In this document: piece after piece, positions 8,212 to 19,427 of the stretch
Layout of the letters: each line of letters starts with the position of its first letter
How positions within the stretch are numbered: position 1 is the first letter of the stretch
From: an uncultured Bacteroidota bacterium
GTDB taxonomy: Bacteria > Bacteroidota > Bacteroidia > Bacteroidales > P3
NCBI GenBank assembly: GCA_902774845.1
Contig: CACYJU010000008.1
Coordinates: 33,601 to 97,600, forward strand
DNA: 64,000 bases
Direction: 5' to 3'
Notes under the pieces: model-generated
Seen by the model: only the letters and a program-made list of their open reading frames with translations
Told to the model about the DNA's origin: nothing
The model's database searches: none
Program-made: the position numbers and the translations under genes

Positions 8212-8778
8212 TTATTTCTTAGGGGCAATTATCATTATCATTCGTTTCCCCTCAAGTCGCGGCATCTGCTCTGGTTTTCCAACCTCAAAAAGTGCTTCTG
8301 CAAATTTCAGCATCTGCTGCTCTCCCTGCTCTTTGTACAGGATACTGCGGCCCTTAAAGAACACATCCACCCTCACTTTGTTGCCCTCCTTTAGGAACCC
8401 TTTGGCATGATTCAGTTTGAACTCGAAATCATGGTCGTCAATCTGCGGACTCAGCCTAATCTCCTTCACGACTACCTTCGTCGAATTGGCTTTACGTTCT
8501 TTCTCTTTCTTCTTGAGCTCGTAGAGGAACTTCTGGTATTCAATAATCTTGCATACCGGCGGATTTGCCGTAGGTGATATCATCACCAAATCCAATCCCT
8601 CGTCGTAGGCCAGCTTGATGGCGTCTTTGGTGTTGTAGATTGTGGGTTCCATTCCCTCTCCTACCACACGTACCACAGGTGCTGTGATATGCTCGTTGAC
8701 CTGATGTTCGGGCTCTTTTCTTGCAGGTCCGCGTCCTTTGTTGCGATTTTGATCGCCTGGTTTAAATGGTGTTGCTAT
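8212..8778 (-). CDS. infC: Translation initiation factor IF-3 (non-AUG start)
   Basis: IF-3 prevents early subunit joining and checks the start codon. The conserved core is clear (TANPPVCKIIEYQKFLYELK, KEIRLSPQIDDHDFEFK, FFKGRSILYKEQGE). A GTG at 8676 would remove the conserved NEHITAPVVRVVGEG segment, so the start must be further upstream. In frame there is no ATG before a stop; AGGAG at 8788-8792 is followed 6 nt later by GTT and 9 nt later by ATA (8776-8778). A rare start codon is the known autoregulatory hallmark of infC, so ATA (or GTT at 8779-8781) is proposed, giving 188 residues including a polar N-terminal tail. Confidence 0.85.
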   Translation of the reverse strand: MATPFKPGDQNRNKGRGPARKEPEHQVNEHITAPVVRVVGEGMEPTIYNTKDAIKLAYDEGLDLVMISPTANPPVCKIIEYQKFLYELKKKEKERKANSTKVVVKEIRLSPQIDDHDFEFKLNHAKGFLKEGNKVRVDVFFKGRSILYKEQGEQQMLKFAEALFEVGKPEQMPRLEGKRMIMIIAPKK

Positions 8779-8821
8779 AACTTGGATCTCCTATATTAGG
8801 TGAATAATTAATTGCTAAATG

Positions 8822-10753
8822 CTACATTACTTCCTTTATCTCCTTCTCTATCACGGCAGCAAACTCTTCGGGTTTCATTGCACCCATATCGCCTGCTCCC
8901 TGACGGCGCACACTCACCGTTCCCTCGTTAATCTCTTTTTCGCCGAGGATGAGCATGAAAGGATACTTGGCCAATTCTGCGTCGCGTATTTTGCGTCCGA
9001 TCTTCTCGTCGCGCATATCTATCGTGCCTCGCAGGTCCATCTGCTCCAGCTTGTTCTTCAACTCCATCGCCTGGTCAACATATTTCTCGCTTACGGGAAG
9101 TATGATGAACTGCTCGGGTGTGAGCCACAACGGGAACTTTCCTCCTGTATGCTCGATCAGCACAGCGCAGAATCTCTCCATCGAGCCGAAAGGTGCTCTG
9201 TGTATCATCACCGGACGATGTTTCTGTCCGTCGCTACCTATATACTCCAAGCCGAATCTCTCCGGCAGGTTGTAGTCGACCTGTATGGTGCCCAGCTGCC
9301 AACGACGACCCAGAGCGTCCTTCACCATGAAGTCGAGCTTCGGACCATAGAATGCGGCCTCGCCAAGTTCTACCCTTGCAGCCACGCCTTTCTCGGCACA
9401 AGCCTCCTTGATGGCGGCTTCGGCTTTCTCCCAGTTCTCGTCGCTACCCACATATTTCGTGGTGTTGGCCGGATCGCGCAACGATATCTGCGCCTCCCAT
9501 TGCTCAAAGCTGAGGGCCTTGAATATCGTCTGGATTATCTCCATCACCTTGATGAACTCGTCCTTCACCTGGTCGGGACGGCAGTAGATGTGGGCATCGT
9601 CCTGCGTGAACGAACGCACGCGGGTCAAGCCATGCAGCTCGCCGCTCTGCTCGTAGCGATATACGGTGCCGAATTCGGCCAACCTCAACGGCAGGTCCTT
9701 ATATGAACGTGGCTCGTTCTTGTATATCATGCAATGATGCGGGCAGTTCATCGGTTTCAGCAGGTAGACCTCACCTTCCTCGGGTGTGGTTATCGGACGG
9801 AAGCTGTCTTCGCCATAGTGCTCCCAGTGGCCGGAGGTCTCATAGAGGGTCTTGGCTCCAATATGCGGGGTTATGACCTGCTGGTATCCGTATTTCTTCT
9901 GTATCTTGGTCAAATACTCTTGCAGACGCAGACGCAGCTCGGTACCCTTGGGCAACCAAATCGGCAGACCTTTTCCGACCGTCTCGCTGAACATATACAA
10001 TCCCAGATCCTTGCCAATCTTACGATGGTCGCGTTTCTTGGCCTCTTCGAGCATCACGAGATATTCGTCCAACTCTTTCTTTTTCGGGAAAGAGATGGCG
10101 TAAACTCGTGTCAGCTGCGGACGATGCTCGTCGCCACGCCAGTATGCTCCAGCCAGGTTTATAAGCTTCACAGCTTTGATGGGGCTGAAATCCACAAGGT
10201 GAGGTCCGCGGCAGAGGTCCGTGAAATTACCGCTGTCGTAGAACGAGATGGTGCCGTCCTCAAGAGCCTCGATAAGCTCGACCTTATACACTTCGCCACG
10301 CTCGCCAAAGACTTTGAGCGCCTCAGCTTTAGAGACATCGCGTCGTGTGATGGGAGTCTTGGCCTGCACCAGCTCCATCATCTTCTTCTCAATCTTCGGG
10401 AAGTCATCGCTAGACACGCTATATTCGCCGAAGTCAATATCATAGTAGAAGCCGTTCTCAATCGAAGGTCCGATACCGAATTTGATACCGGGATAGAGCT
10501 CCTGCAGCGCCGATGCCAGCAAGTGGGCCGAAGTGTGCCAGAATGTCGACTTGCCCTCTTCGTCGTTCCAAGTCAAAAGCTGCACCTGCGAGTCTTCGTT
10601 TATCGGACGGTAAAGTTCCATCACTTTTCCGTTCACTTTGGCCGCCAAAACGTTGCGTGCCAACCCTTCGCTGATGCTTTTTGCTATATCCAAAGAGGTC
10701 ACGCCAGCCTCATACTGACGCACCGAACCATCTGGAAGTGTGATATTTATCAT
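8822..10753 (-). CDS. thrS: Threonine-tRNA ligase
   Basis: Charges tRNA-Thr. The 643 residues run in the canonical order: TGS domain (1-60), editing domain with HTSAH (His73, His77), class II catalytic core with MNCPHH (zinc cysteine), EFGTVYRYE and [14 protein letters not shown], then [10 protein letters not shown] and the anticodon-binding domain. It is the first gene of thrS-infC-rpmI-rplT, 43 bp ahead of infC, with a good promoter upstream. Confidence 0.98.
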   Translation of the reverse strand: MINITLPDGSVRQYEAGVTSLDIAKSISEGLARNVLAAKVNGKVMELYRPINEDSQVQLLTWNDEEGKSTFWHTSAHLLASALQELYPGIKFGIGPSIENGFYYDIDFGEYSVSSDDFPKIEKKMMELVQAKTPITRRDVSKAEALKVFGERGEVYKVELIEALEDGTISFYDSGNFTDLCRGPHLVDFSPIKAVKLINLAGAYWRGDEHRPQLTRVYAISFPKKKELDEYLVMLEEAKKRDHRKIGKDLGLYMFSETVGKGLPIWLPKGTELRLRLQEYLTKIQKKYGYQQVITPHIGAKTLYETSGHWEHYGEDSFRPITTPEEGEVYLLKPMNCPHHCMIYKNEPRSYKDLPLRLAEFGTVYRYEQSGELHGLTRVRSFTQDDAHIYCRPDQVKDEFIKVMEIIQTIFKALSFEQWEAQISLRDPANTTKYVGSDENWEKAEAAIKEACAEKGVAARVELGEAAFYGPKLDFMVKDALGRRWQLGTIQVDYNLPERFGLEYIGSDGQKHRPVMIHRAPFGSMERFCAVLIEHTGGKFPLWLTPEQFIILPVSEKYVDQAMELKNKLEQMDLRGTIDMRDEKIGRKIRDAELAKYPFMLILGEKEINEGTVSVRRQGAGDMGAMKPEEFAAVIEKEIKEVM

Positions 10754-10790
10754 ATATATACTAGTTCAATTTATTACCACTTAGAACGTG

Positions 10791-10821
10791 CAAAGATACA
10801 AAACACATTGATAATGACAAA
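10791..10821 (-). promoter_or_regulatory. Promoter of the thrS-infC-rpmI-rplT operon
   Basis: On the minus strand TTTG (10818-10821), a 19-nt spacer and TATCTTTG (10791-10798). The minus 33 box lies within a palindrome, TGACAAA-TT-TTTGTCA at 10815-10830, which could be an operator. Confidence 0.78.
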
Positions 10822-10952
10822 TTTTTGTCACCTTATTTTATTTTTTTATTTCTATTTAAACAAAAACACATGCCCCCTTCTTAACATACCAACACATCAA
10901 CACCTATCCCCTTTTTCAAGCGAAGCAAAACCTTTTAACAAAATTAATAAAA

Positions 10953-10980
10953 AAAGGGCATCTCGTTCAAGACGCCCTTT
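10953..10980 (-). terminator. Terminator of groS-groL
   Basis: AAAGGGC / GCCCTTT with further TCT/AGA pairing inside, followed on the minus strand by a run of Ts (complement of 10945-10955). Located 25 bp past the groL stop. Confidence 0.85.
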
Positions 10981-11005
10981 CTGTCCGTTCATGTAGACCC
11001 TGCGG

Positions 11006-12655
<1,650 letters not shown>

Positions 12656-12710
12656 TTAATTTTTGTGTCCGACTCGTCTTACAAGTCTGACCCGTCGGAC
12701 GGTTCTGGTT

Positions 12711-12980
12711 TTAGATTATCGCGTAGATGTCGCTTTCCTTCATTATCATATATTTCACGCCGTCGATGTCGACTTCTGTGCCACTGTATTTGCCATAGAG
12801 CACCTGGTCGCCCACCTTCACCGTCATGTCGTGGTCTTTCGTACCGTTACCCACGGCCACAACCTTGCCGCGCTGCGGTTTCTCTTTTGCTGTGTCGGGG
12901 ATGATGATTCCCGATGCCGTCTTCTGTTCTGCTTCTGCCGGTTCAATAAGGACTCGGTCTGCTAAAGGTTTAATGTTCAT
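12711..12980 (-). CDS. groS: Co-chaperonin GroES
   Basis: The 10-kDa lid of GroEL. Starting at the internal ATG gives the usual 89 residues, [14 protein letters not shown] onward, with the mobile loop [19 protein letters not shown] and the [14 protein letters not shown] core. An in-frame ATG ten codons upstream would add a non-conserved tail and is not preferred. A sigma-54-like promoter lies 66-81 bp upstream. A second, longer GroES-like gene is at 48076-48435. Confidence 0.95.
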   Translation of the reverse strand: MNIKPLADRVLIEPAEAEQKTASGIIIPDTAKEKPQRGKVVAVGNGTKDHDMTVKVGDQVLYGKYSGTEVDIDGVKYMIMKESDIYAII

Positions 12981-13045
12981 AGTGTTAAAGATTAATTTAT
13001 TAATATTCATTTTTGCTTGTTATCTGGGAAAACACACCCTTAAAA

Positions 13046-13061
13046 CACAATAATCGTGCCA
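13046..13061 (-). promoter_or_regulatory. Sigma-54-like promoter of groS-groL
   Basis: The minus strand reads TGGCACGATTATTGTG, matching the sigma-54 consensus TGGCACG-N4-TTGCW except for T in place of C. The spacing is exact, and the predicted start is about 55 bp before groS. No TAnnTTTG box was found in this region. Confidence 0.6.
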
Positions 13062-13097
13062 AAATGACAACTGACACCTCTCTGTGACATTTTGTCA
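13057..13097. promoter_or_regulatory. Paired palindromes at the groSL promoter
   Basis: TGACATTTTGTCA at 13085-13097 is a perfect 5-3-5 palindrome. TGCCAAAATGACA at 13057-13069 is the same motif with one changed base per arm and overlaps the minus 24 box. They could be operator or activator sites. No CIRCE-type (GCACTC) element is present. Confidence 0.5.
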
Positions 13098-13255
13098 GTA
13101 AAAATCAATCCTTTCTGCCACATTTTATTTTTCACGACAAACAACAAAACCTCACAACACCCATCTAACTCTCTCTTAACCAACACTAACCACCCATCCT
13201 CCAATCTCTCGTCCCCCATCTGCCCCCGAACAGTACAGCAATAAAACCGCTACTT

Positions 13256-13311
13256 CTATTAGAGAAATGTCAGAGAAACATTAGAGAACTATTAGAGAAC
13301 GAATACAGAAA
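13256..13311. repeat. Drifting 12-bp repeats, ATTAGAGAAC type
   Basis: Five successive imperfect units of about 11-12 bp (ATTAGAGAAATG, TCAGAGAAAC, ATTAGAGAACT, ATTAGAGAACG, AATACAGAAACC). The rest of 13062-13364 holds no gene; CATCTAACTC at 13162 resembles the repeats at 5716. Confidence 0.7.
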
Positions 13312-13364
13312 CCCACAATAAAAGCACACTTTTTCACGTTAACAAAGATTATAATCAGCCAAAA

Positions 13365-13973
13365 ATGAAACGTCTAATCCCCCTGTTAGTCCTACTTGCC
13401 ATCGCCTTCTCTGCCTCTGCCCAACGTTTTGACGGCGCCATCTTCGTCGGATTCAATCTCGGACAAATCGACGGCGACAACTCGGGCCACTACACTCACT
13501 TCGGCATGCACAGCGCCGTCCAGACCTCTTTTGCTCTCCAGAAAAACATTGACTCCCCATGGCGCATGATTATCGAGTTAGGCGTCACCGAAAAAGGCGC
13601 CAACAAAGCCTCCACCGACATCAAGACCAACCTCCTCTACGTCGAGATGCCCATCATGGCGAGTTACAGCTTCCTTGACGGCAACCTGCGTCTCGCCGCA
13701 GGCGTCGCCCCAGCCATCCTCGCAAAAGCCAAAGTCAAGGAAGGCAAGATGGACGACCCCGTCGCAGCCAAAGCCTACCGCCGCATGGATTGGCTTCCCG
13801 TCTGCGCCGAGATTTCCTACTTCTTCGCCGGCCACTACGCCGTCAACTTCCGATTCAACGCCTCCATGATCTCCATCATGGACAACCCCTCCAAAGGCAC
13901 CTACCGCATCTTCCGTTCCAACAAAGGCGCCTTCAACAACTACATCAGCCTCAACCTCGGCTACCGCTTCTAA
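13365..13973 (+). CDS. Outer-membrane beta-barrel protein
   Basis: 202 residues with a cleavable signal peptide (MKRLIPLLVLLAIAFSASAQ) and alternating strands ending NYISLNLGYRF, an aromatic-terminal signal for outer-membrane insertion. It resembles the small eight-stranded porin/PorT-like barrels common in Bacteroidota; RMIIELGVTEKG and YVEMPIMASYSF fit that family. It is the first gene of a plus-strand group ahead of a Nif3-like gene. No specific function can be read. Confidence 0.78.
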   Translation: MKRLIPLLVLLAIAFSASAQRFDGAIFVGFNLGQIDGDNSGHYTHFGMHSAVQTSFALQKNIDSPWRMIIELGVTEKGANKASTDIKTNLLYVEMPIMASYSFLDGNLRLAAGVAPAILAKAKVKEGKMDDPVAAKAYRRMDWLPVCAEISYFFAGHYAVNFRFNASMISIMDNPSKGTYRIFRSNKGAFNNYISLNLGYRF

Positions 13974-14024
13974 CTTCCCATATATCAAGCAAAAACAAAC
14001 CATTTCAATACCTCAATCTGAATC

Positions 14025-14804
14025 ATGCAAATCCAATCCGTCATCGATTATCTTAACGAAATATACCCGCTTAACCTTCAGGAGCACTACGACAACGCTG
14101 GACACAAAGTGGGCGACGCCTCACAAGACCTCTCCGGCATTCTCGTCACCCTCGACGTCACCAACGAGGTTATCGACGAAGCCATCGAGCTGGGGTTCAA
14201 CCTCATCGTGAGCCACCATCCGATGATTTTCGGCGACCTGAAGAGCTTAGTTCCTTCCAACGAGCAGACACGCATGCTCAACCGCCTCATAAAGAACGAC
14301 ATCTGCGTCTATTCCGCCCACACCAACCTCGACAACCTGAATCGTGGCGTAAGTCATATCCTCGCACAGAAACTCGGACTTTCCGACATCATGACCCTCT
14401 CCGAGAACGACGACAACCACAACGGCGGCGGCGCACTCGGCGAACTGCCCTCTCCCCTCGCCTGCTCCGAATTCATCAATCGAGTGAAAGACACGCTCGG
14501 TCTCCCCTTCCTCAAATGCTCCAAAAACCTCCCGCCCCAGATAAAGCGGGTCGCCGTTTGCGGCGGTTCCGGATCCTTCCTCATCGACGAAGCAGCCGAC
14601 CGCAAAGCCGATATCTACCTCACCGCCGACATCAAATACCACGACTACCAGAAAGCCGTCGGACGCATCTCCGTCGCCGATATCGGCCACTACGAAAGCG
14701 AACAATTTGCACAAGAATTGATTTACAACGACATTATTAAAAAATTTAGTAACTTTGCGTGCCGAATTACGAGGGTCAAGACAAGTTATATCGACCACAA
14801 ATAA
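14025..14804 (+). CDS. Nif3-like dinuclear metal centre protein
   Basis: A 259-residue DUF34/NIF3/YbgI protein that forms a hexameric ring with two metals per subunit. The metal motifs are visible: ILVTLDVT, SHHPMIFG, SAHTNLDN and the late IGHYESEQ. These proteins have been proposed to act as GTP cyclohydrolase-like or metal-insertion factors, but the reaction is unsettled. A zinc-ribbon coiled-coil gene follows 85 bp later, the same partnership seen across Bacteroidota. Confidence 0.9.
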   Translation: MQIQSVIDYLNEIYPLNLQEHYDNAGHKVGDASQDLSGILVTLDVTNEVIDEAIELGFNLIVSHHPMIFGDLKSLVPSNEQTRMLNRLIKNDICVYSAHTNLDNLNRGVSHILAQKLGLSDIMTLSENDDNHNGGGALGELPSPLACSEFINRVKDTLGLPFLKCSKNLPPQIKRVAVCGGSGSFLIDEAADRKADIYLTADIKYHDYQKAVGRISVADIGHYESEQFAQELIYNDIIKKFSNFACRITRVKTSYIDHK

Positions 14805-14889
14805 CTATCACTCAACACGATAAACAACTCTCGCAAAATTCGCTTTTACATCAAAAACGCTAATAACAAATAAAAAATATAAATAAACA

Positions 14890-15714
14890 ATGGCAAAAAA
14901 AGTTTCAACAAGCAAGTCGGCAAAAGAGACCACTCCCGTTCAGGAGGTGGTGAGACTTGACATCGACGAGAAAGTGGAACAGCGTCTTATCGCCCTCTAC
15001 ACCCTTCAGTCGGTAGACTCCAAGATTGACAAGATTCAGATCATCCGCGGCGAGCTGCCTCAAGCCATCCAGGACCTCGAGGACGAGATCGCCGGTTTGG
15101 AAACCCGCATATCCAACCTCAACGCCAACATTAAAGAGACCGAGGCCGCTATTGCTACTCGCAAAAACGAGATCGCCGAACACGAAACCATCCTCAAGGC
15201 CAACGAGAAGAAGATGGACAACGTGCGCAACAACCGCGAATACGAGTCCCTCAACAAGGAAGTCGAATTCCAGAACCTCGAGATACAGCTCTGCGAGCGC
15301 CGCAACCGCGAAGCAACCGCCAAGATTGCCGAACTCAAACAGCACATCGAAGCCGCCAAGCAACTGCTCGAAAGCCGCAACGCCGACCTTAAGGCCAAGA
15401 AAGACGAGCTGGGCGACATCATCAAGGAGACCGAGAAAGACGAAGAGCGCCTCACCAAGAAATCCAAAGAGCAGGAGCAGTATATAGAGGATCACTACCT
15501 GACCGCCTACAAACGCATCCGCAAAGCCGCCCGCAACGGCCTCGCCGTCGTAGCCATCGACCGCGACGCCTGCGGTGGTTGCTTCAGCAAAATCCCGCCT
15601 CAGCGCCAAACCGAAATCAAGATGCACAAGAAAGTCATCGTGTGCGAACATTGTGGACGTATTCTGGTCGACGACGACATCGCAAATCGTGTCGAAGCCG
15701 CACTCGAAAAATAA
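14890..15714 (+). CDS. Coiled-coil protein with C4 zinc ribbon
   Basis: 274 residues. Residues 40-200 form an almost unbroken coiled coil (ETRISNLNANIKETEAAIAT, EQEQYIEDH), followed by a basic segment KRIRKAARNGLAVV and a four-cysteine zinc ribbon, CGGCFSKIPPQ and CEHCGRIL. This is the zf-RING_7/DUF164 family. The partner gene is the Nif3-like gene upstream. Role unknown; nucleic acid or ribosome-associated functions have been suggested for the fold. Confidence 0.88.
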   Translation: MAKKVSTSKSAKETTPVQEVVRLDIDEKVEQRLIALYTLQSVDSKIDKIQIIRGELPQAIQDLEDEIAGLETRISNLNANIKETEAAIATRKNEIAEHETILKANEKKMDNVRNNREYESLNKEVEFQNLEIQLCERRNREATAKIAELKQHIEAAKQLLESRNADLKAKKDELGDIIKETEKDEERLTKKSKEQEQYIEDHYLTAYKRIRKAARNGLAVVAIDRDACGGCFSKIPPQRQTEIKMHKKVIVCEHCGRILVDDDIANRVEAALEK

Positions 15715-15733
15715 AACCTAAACCCATTCAACA

Positions 15734-17230
15734 ATGACCCATTTTATCTCATCTGAAGGTCTTACCCTCAAGAAAATTGAGGAAATCATAAACAACAAGA
15801 TGGATATCGCCCTCAGCGAAGACGCTGTGGCACGCATCACCAAATGTCGCGACTATCTTAACAACAAGATGGAAACCCAGAAAGAACCCATCTACGGCGT
15901 CACCACCGGATTCGGCTCTCTCTGCAACATCTCCATCAGCAAGGAAGAACTGAGCCAGCTCCAGAAAAACCTCGTCATGAGCCACGCCTGCGGTGTCGGC
16001 GACGAAGTGCCGCAGGAGATTGTCAAGCTGATGCTCCTTCTGAAAGTTCAGAATTTCAGCTTCGGCTACAGCGGCGTCCAACTCGAAACCGCACAACGTC
16101 TGGTCGACTGCTACAACAGCGACATCCTCCCCGTCGTCTATCAGCAAGGCTCCCTCGGAGCCAGCGGCGACCTCTGCCCTCTCGCCAACCTCATGCTCCC
16201 CTCCGTACTCGGAATGGGAGATGTCTACTACAAAGGCGTCAAGACCGACGTTTCCAACATCTACATCGAGAAAGGCTGGAAACCCATCACACTCCAGAGC
16301 AAGGAAGGACTCGCCCTTCTCAACGGCACCCAGTTCATGAGCGCCTACGCCATCTGGAACATACTCAAGGCACAACGCCTCAGCAAACAGGCCGACATGG
16401 TGCTGTCACTCAGCCTCGACGCTTTCGACGGCCGCATAGAGCCTTTCTTCGAGTCGCTCCACAAAGTGCGTCCCCACAAAGGTCAACTTGAAACAGCAGC
16501 AGCCGTACGCAAATATACCGACGGCAGCGAAATCATCAAGCGTCACAAAGAGCACGTACAAGATCCATACAGCTTCCGTTGTGCTCCCCAGGTGCATGGT
16601 GCTGCCAAAGACACCATCCGCTATGTGGCCAGCGTCATTGAGACCGAGATCAACTCCACCACCGACAACCCGATAGTGCTTCCCGATGAAGACCTCGTGA
16701 TCAGCGGTGGTCACTTCCACGGAGAGCCTCTCGCAATGGTGCTCGACTTCCTCGCCATCGCCGTTGCCGAACTGGGCAGCATCAGCGAACGTCGCTGCTA
16801 CCAGCTTATCGACGCCAAACGCGGCCTTCCGAGCTTCCTCGTGGCAAAACCCGGATTGAACAGCGGCTTCATGATTCCGCAGTATGCTGCAGCAGCCATC
16901 GTGAGCCAAACCAAGCAGTACTGCACCCCCGCCAGCGTCGACAGCATCCCGTCAAGCCAGAACCAGGAAGACCTCGTCTCGATGGGTGCCAACGCAGCCA
17001 CCAAGTGCTACAAGGTTATGGAGAACGTCGAGCGCGTCCTCGCCATCGAACTGTTCAACGCAGCTCAGGCTCTCGACTTCCGTCATCAGGAAGGACTGAA
17101 GAGCAGCCCGTTCATCGAGAAGATGGTTGAAGACTACCGCAAATGTGTGCCCTTCGTCGAAATCGACGAAATCATGTACAAGCACATCCACAGCAGCGTC
17201 CGTTTCCTTCAAACGATGGAAGTGAAGTAA
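15734..17230 (+). CDS. hutH: Histidine ammonia-lyase
   Basis: Eliminates ammonia from histidine to give urocanate. The 498-residue protein carries the Ala143-Ser144-Gly145 triad (GSLGASGDLCPLAN) that self-cyclises to the MIO cofactor, plus YGVTTGFGSL and TTDNPIV. The selectivity pair is Ser83-His84 (VMSHACGVG), the histidine lyase form rather than the tyrosine or phenylalanine lyase form. No hutU, hutI or hutG lies nearby, so it is separated from a degradation operon. It starts 19 bp after the zinc-ribbon gene and ends before a bidirectional terminator. Confidence 0.9.
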   Translation: MTHFISSEGLTLKKIEEIINNKMDIALSEDAVARITKCRDYLNNKMETQKEPIYGVTTGFGSLCNISISKEELSQLQKNLVMSHACGVGDEVPQEIVKLMLLLKVQNFSFGYSGVQLETAQRLVDCYNSDILPVVYQQGSLGASGDLCPLANLMLPSVLGMGDVYYKGVKTDVSNIYIEKGWKPITLQSKEGLALLNGTQFMSAYAIWNILKAQRLSKQADMVLSLSLDAFDGRIEPFFESLHKVRPHKGQLETAAAVRKYTDGSEIIKRHKEHVQDPYSFRCAPQVHGAAKDTIRYVASVIETEINSTTDNPIVLPDEDLVISGGHFHGEPLAMVLDFLAIAVAELGSISERRCYQLIDAKRGLPSFLVAKPGLNSGFMIPQYAAAAIVSQTKQYCTPASVDSIPSSQNQEDLVSMGANAATKCYKVMENVERVLAIELFNAAQALDFRHQEGLKSSPFIEKMVEDYRKCVPFVEIDEIMYKHIHSSVRFLQTMEVK

Positions 17231-17280
17231 AGTAAAATAAAGTAAAATCAATTAGTGCCGAGGATAAACCGCACATAGAA

Positions 17281-17309
17281 AAAGCCGCATCCTTCTAGGG
17301 TGCGGCTTT
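17281..17309. terminator. Bidirectional terminator between hutH and rfbA
   Basis: AAAGCCGCA / TGCGGCTTT with inner CCT/AGG, flanked by A-rich and T-rich sequence on the two sides. It serves hutH (plus) and the long minus-strand operon ending in rfbA. Confidence 0.88.
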
Positions 17310-17329
17310 ATTATTGCAAGGCAGTACCT

Positions 17330-18211
17330 TTATTCGGCTTGATCCAATACCTTCATAAGGTATTGTCCATACTGGTTCTTGAGCATCGGCTTGGCAATCT
17401 CAGCCAGTCGTTCCTTAGATATCCAGCCGTTGCGGAAAGCTATGTCTTCGAGGCAAGCAATCTTCAAGCCTTGACGTTTCTCGATAACCTCAACGAAAGT
17501 CGAAGCCTCTGAGAGGGAGTCATGGGTACCTGTGTCGAGCCAGGCGAAACCGCGTCCAAGCGTCTGCACTCTCAGTTCGCCGGTCGAGAGAAACTCCTGG
17601 TTGACTGAGGTGATCTCGAGTTCTCCACGTGCCGAAGGTTTTATATGCTTGGCCACCTCGACTACGCGGTTGGGATAGAAGTAAAGACCCACGACAGCAT
17701 AGTTGCTCTTGGGGTTGGCTGGTTTTTCTTCGATGGAGAGACAGTTGCCCTCTTTGTCGAATTCCGCCACACCATAACGTTCCGGATCATTAACCCAATA
17801 ACCGAAAACAGTTGCCTTATCATTTGTTTCTGCATCGTGGACGGCATCTCGGAGCATACGTGTGAAGCCGCTGCCATAAAAGATATTGTCGCCGAGAACG
17901 AGACAGACAGCATCGTTACCTATGAACTTTTCACCAATGATGAAGGACTGAGCCAGACCGTCGGGTGATGGTTGCTCGGCATACTCGAAATGTACGCCAT
18001 AGTCACTTCCGTCACCCAGAAGACGCCTGAAGGCTGGGAGGTCGTAGGGTGTGGAGATTATGAGTATATCCCTTATCCCGGCCAACATAAGTGCGGAGAT
18101 GGGATAATATACCATCGGTTTATCGTAGACAGGAAGAAGCTGCTTGCTGACTCCTTTAGTGATTGGATAGAGACGGGTGCCGGAACCACCAGCGAGAACG
18201 ATGCCTTTCAT
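17330..18211 (-). CDS. rfbA: Glucose-1-phosphate thymidylyltransferase
   Basis: Makes dTDP-glucose, the first step to dTDP-rhamnose. The 293 residues show the nucleotidyltransferase signature [31 protein letters not shown] and [10 protein letters not shown]. The usual partners rfbB, rfbC and rfbD are absent from the window; the gene is instead last in a run of housekeeping genes. Confidence 0.96.
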   Translation of the reverse strand: MKGIVLAGGSGTRLYPITKGVSKQLLPVYDKPMVYYPISALMLAGIRDILIISTPYDLPAFRRLLGDGSDYGVHFEYAEQPSPDGLAQSFIIGEKFIGNDAVCLVLGDNIFYGSGFTRMLRDAVHDAETNDKATVFGYWVNDPERYGVAEFDKEGNCLSIEEKPANPKSNYAVVGLYFYPNRVVEVAKHIKPSARGELEITSVNQEFLSTGELRVQTLGRGFAWLDTGTHDSLSEASTFVEVIEKRQGLKIACLEDIAFRNGWISKERLAEIAKPMLKNQYGQYLMKVLDQAE

Positions 18212-18276
18212 GTTTGCGTGTTATTGAGAGAATGCTTGATTGCCTGAATTTATTAATATGTTTGTAGTGTGAGTAC

Positions 18277-19356
18277 TTATTCTATTCGTACCCTCGGGTC
18301 TATAAATCCGTACAGAATATCGGTAATTATGTTGATGACCACCAGTAAGAGGCAGACGAAGAGAATACAACCCATGACAACGGGGAAGTCGTATTTCTCC
18401 AATCCGTCGACGATGACAATACCCATCCCCTTCCAGTCGAAGACATACTCGACGAAGACGGCTCCAGCCATAAGGCCGGCGAGCCAACCAGAGGCGGAAG
18501 TCACAATGGGGTTGAGAGCGTTGCGGAGGGCATGATGGAAGACAACCTTACGGAAAGGGAGTCCTTTGGCGCGGGCTGTACGTATGTAATCCTGCGAGAG
18601 AGCTTCGAGCATGGAGTTTTTGGAGAGCTGAGTGAGTGTGGCAAGAGGACGGATGCCGAGGGTGAGAGCAGGAAGGATGAGGTTTTTGAGGTCGAGGTAC
18701 TCACATGAGCCGTAGTCGTCAACGGTGAAGAGGTTGCCGAACATGTTGAGATGTGTCACATTGGCGAGCACGTATGCAAAGAACCAAGCGATAAGGATGG
18801 CGGCAAAGAACGAAGGAAGTGACATTCCGAGAGTGGATACCACGAGTGTGATTCGGTCAATCCACGAATCCTTGTATAGAGCCGAAAGAACACCAAAGAG
18901 TATTCCGACAACAAAGGCGAAGGTCATCGCCACCAAAGCCAGGAGGGCCGTCTGAGGAAAGGCGGTTGAGATTATCTCTGAGACTTTGCGTTTGGATTGG
19001 TAAGAACGTCTCAGATAGGGCGCCTTCAAGACAACAGAGGTGGCCTTCACCTTCAGCAATGTGGTGTAGGGAGCATATTTGTCTGGAGCGAGATAGAAAT
19101 AGTCCGACGGGTTATCGTTATTATGGAAAGATATGGGAGCGAGGTCGTTGAGGTAGTTGAGGAACTGCAGACCCATGGGTTTGTCACGACCAAGGTCGCG
19201 GTTGATAATCTCGACACTCTCAGCATCGGCACGTTGTCCGAGCATCATGCGGGCAGGATCTCCAGGAAGGATATTGAATAGAAAAAAAACGAGGGTAACA
19301 ACTCCCAGTATGACCAGAAGACCGTAGAAGAGCCGTTTAAGAGTGTATCGGAGCAT
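18277..19356 (-). CDS. ABC transporter permease, OppB/DppB type
   Basis: 359 residues with an N-terminal membrane helix (LKRLFYGLLVILGVVTLVFF), a long periplasmic insert, and five further helices containing the BPD_transp_1 loop (YIRTARAKGLPFRKVVFHHA). The NILPGDPARMMLG motif after helix 1 is typical of peptide or nickel importers. No second permease, ATPase or binding protein gene is adjacent, so its partners must be encoded elsewhere. It sits 72 bp after tsaB. Confidence 0.9.
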   Translation of the reverse strand: MLRYTLKRLFYGLLVILGVVTLVFFLFNILPGDPARMMLGQRADAESVEIINRDLGRDKPMGLQFLNYLNDLAPISFHNNDNPSDYFYLAPDKYAPYTTLLKVKATSVVLKAPYLRRSYQSKRKVSEIISTAFPQTALLALVAMTFAFVVGILFGVLSALYKDSWIDRITLVVSTLGMSLPSFFAAILIAWFFAYVLANVTHLNMFGNLFTVDDYGSCEYLDLKNLILPALTLGIRPLATLTQLSKNSMLEALSQDYIRTARAKGLPFRKVVFHHALRNALNPIVTSASGWLAGLMAGAVFVEYVFDWKGMGIVIVDGLEKYDFPVVMGCILFVCLLLVVINIITDILYGFIDPRVRIE

Positions 19357-19427
19357 GAAGGAGTGAGTGCGTGATTGCTTGAATGATTGAATGCGTTATT
19401 GCTTGAGTGTGTTAGTGGAAAATTAAA

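Noticed and set aside
15734..17230. Phenylalanine or tyrosine ammonia-lyase
   Set aside because: The selectivity position is Ser-His as in histidine lyases.
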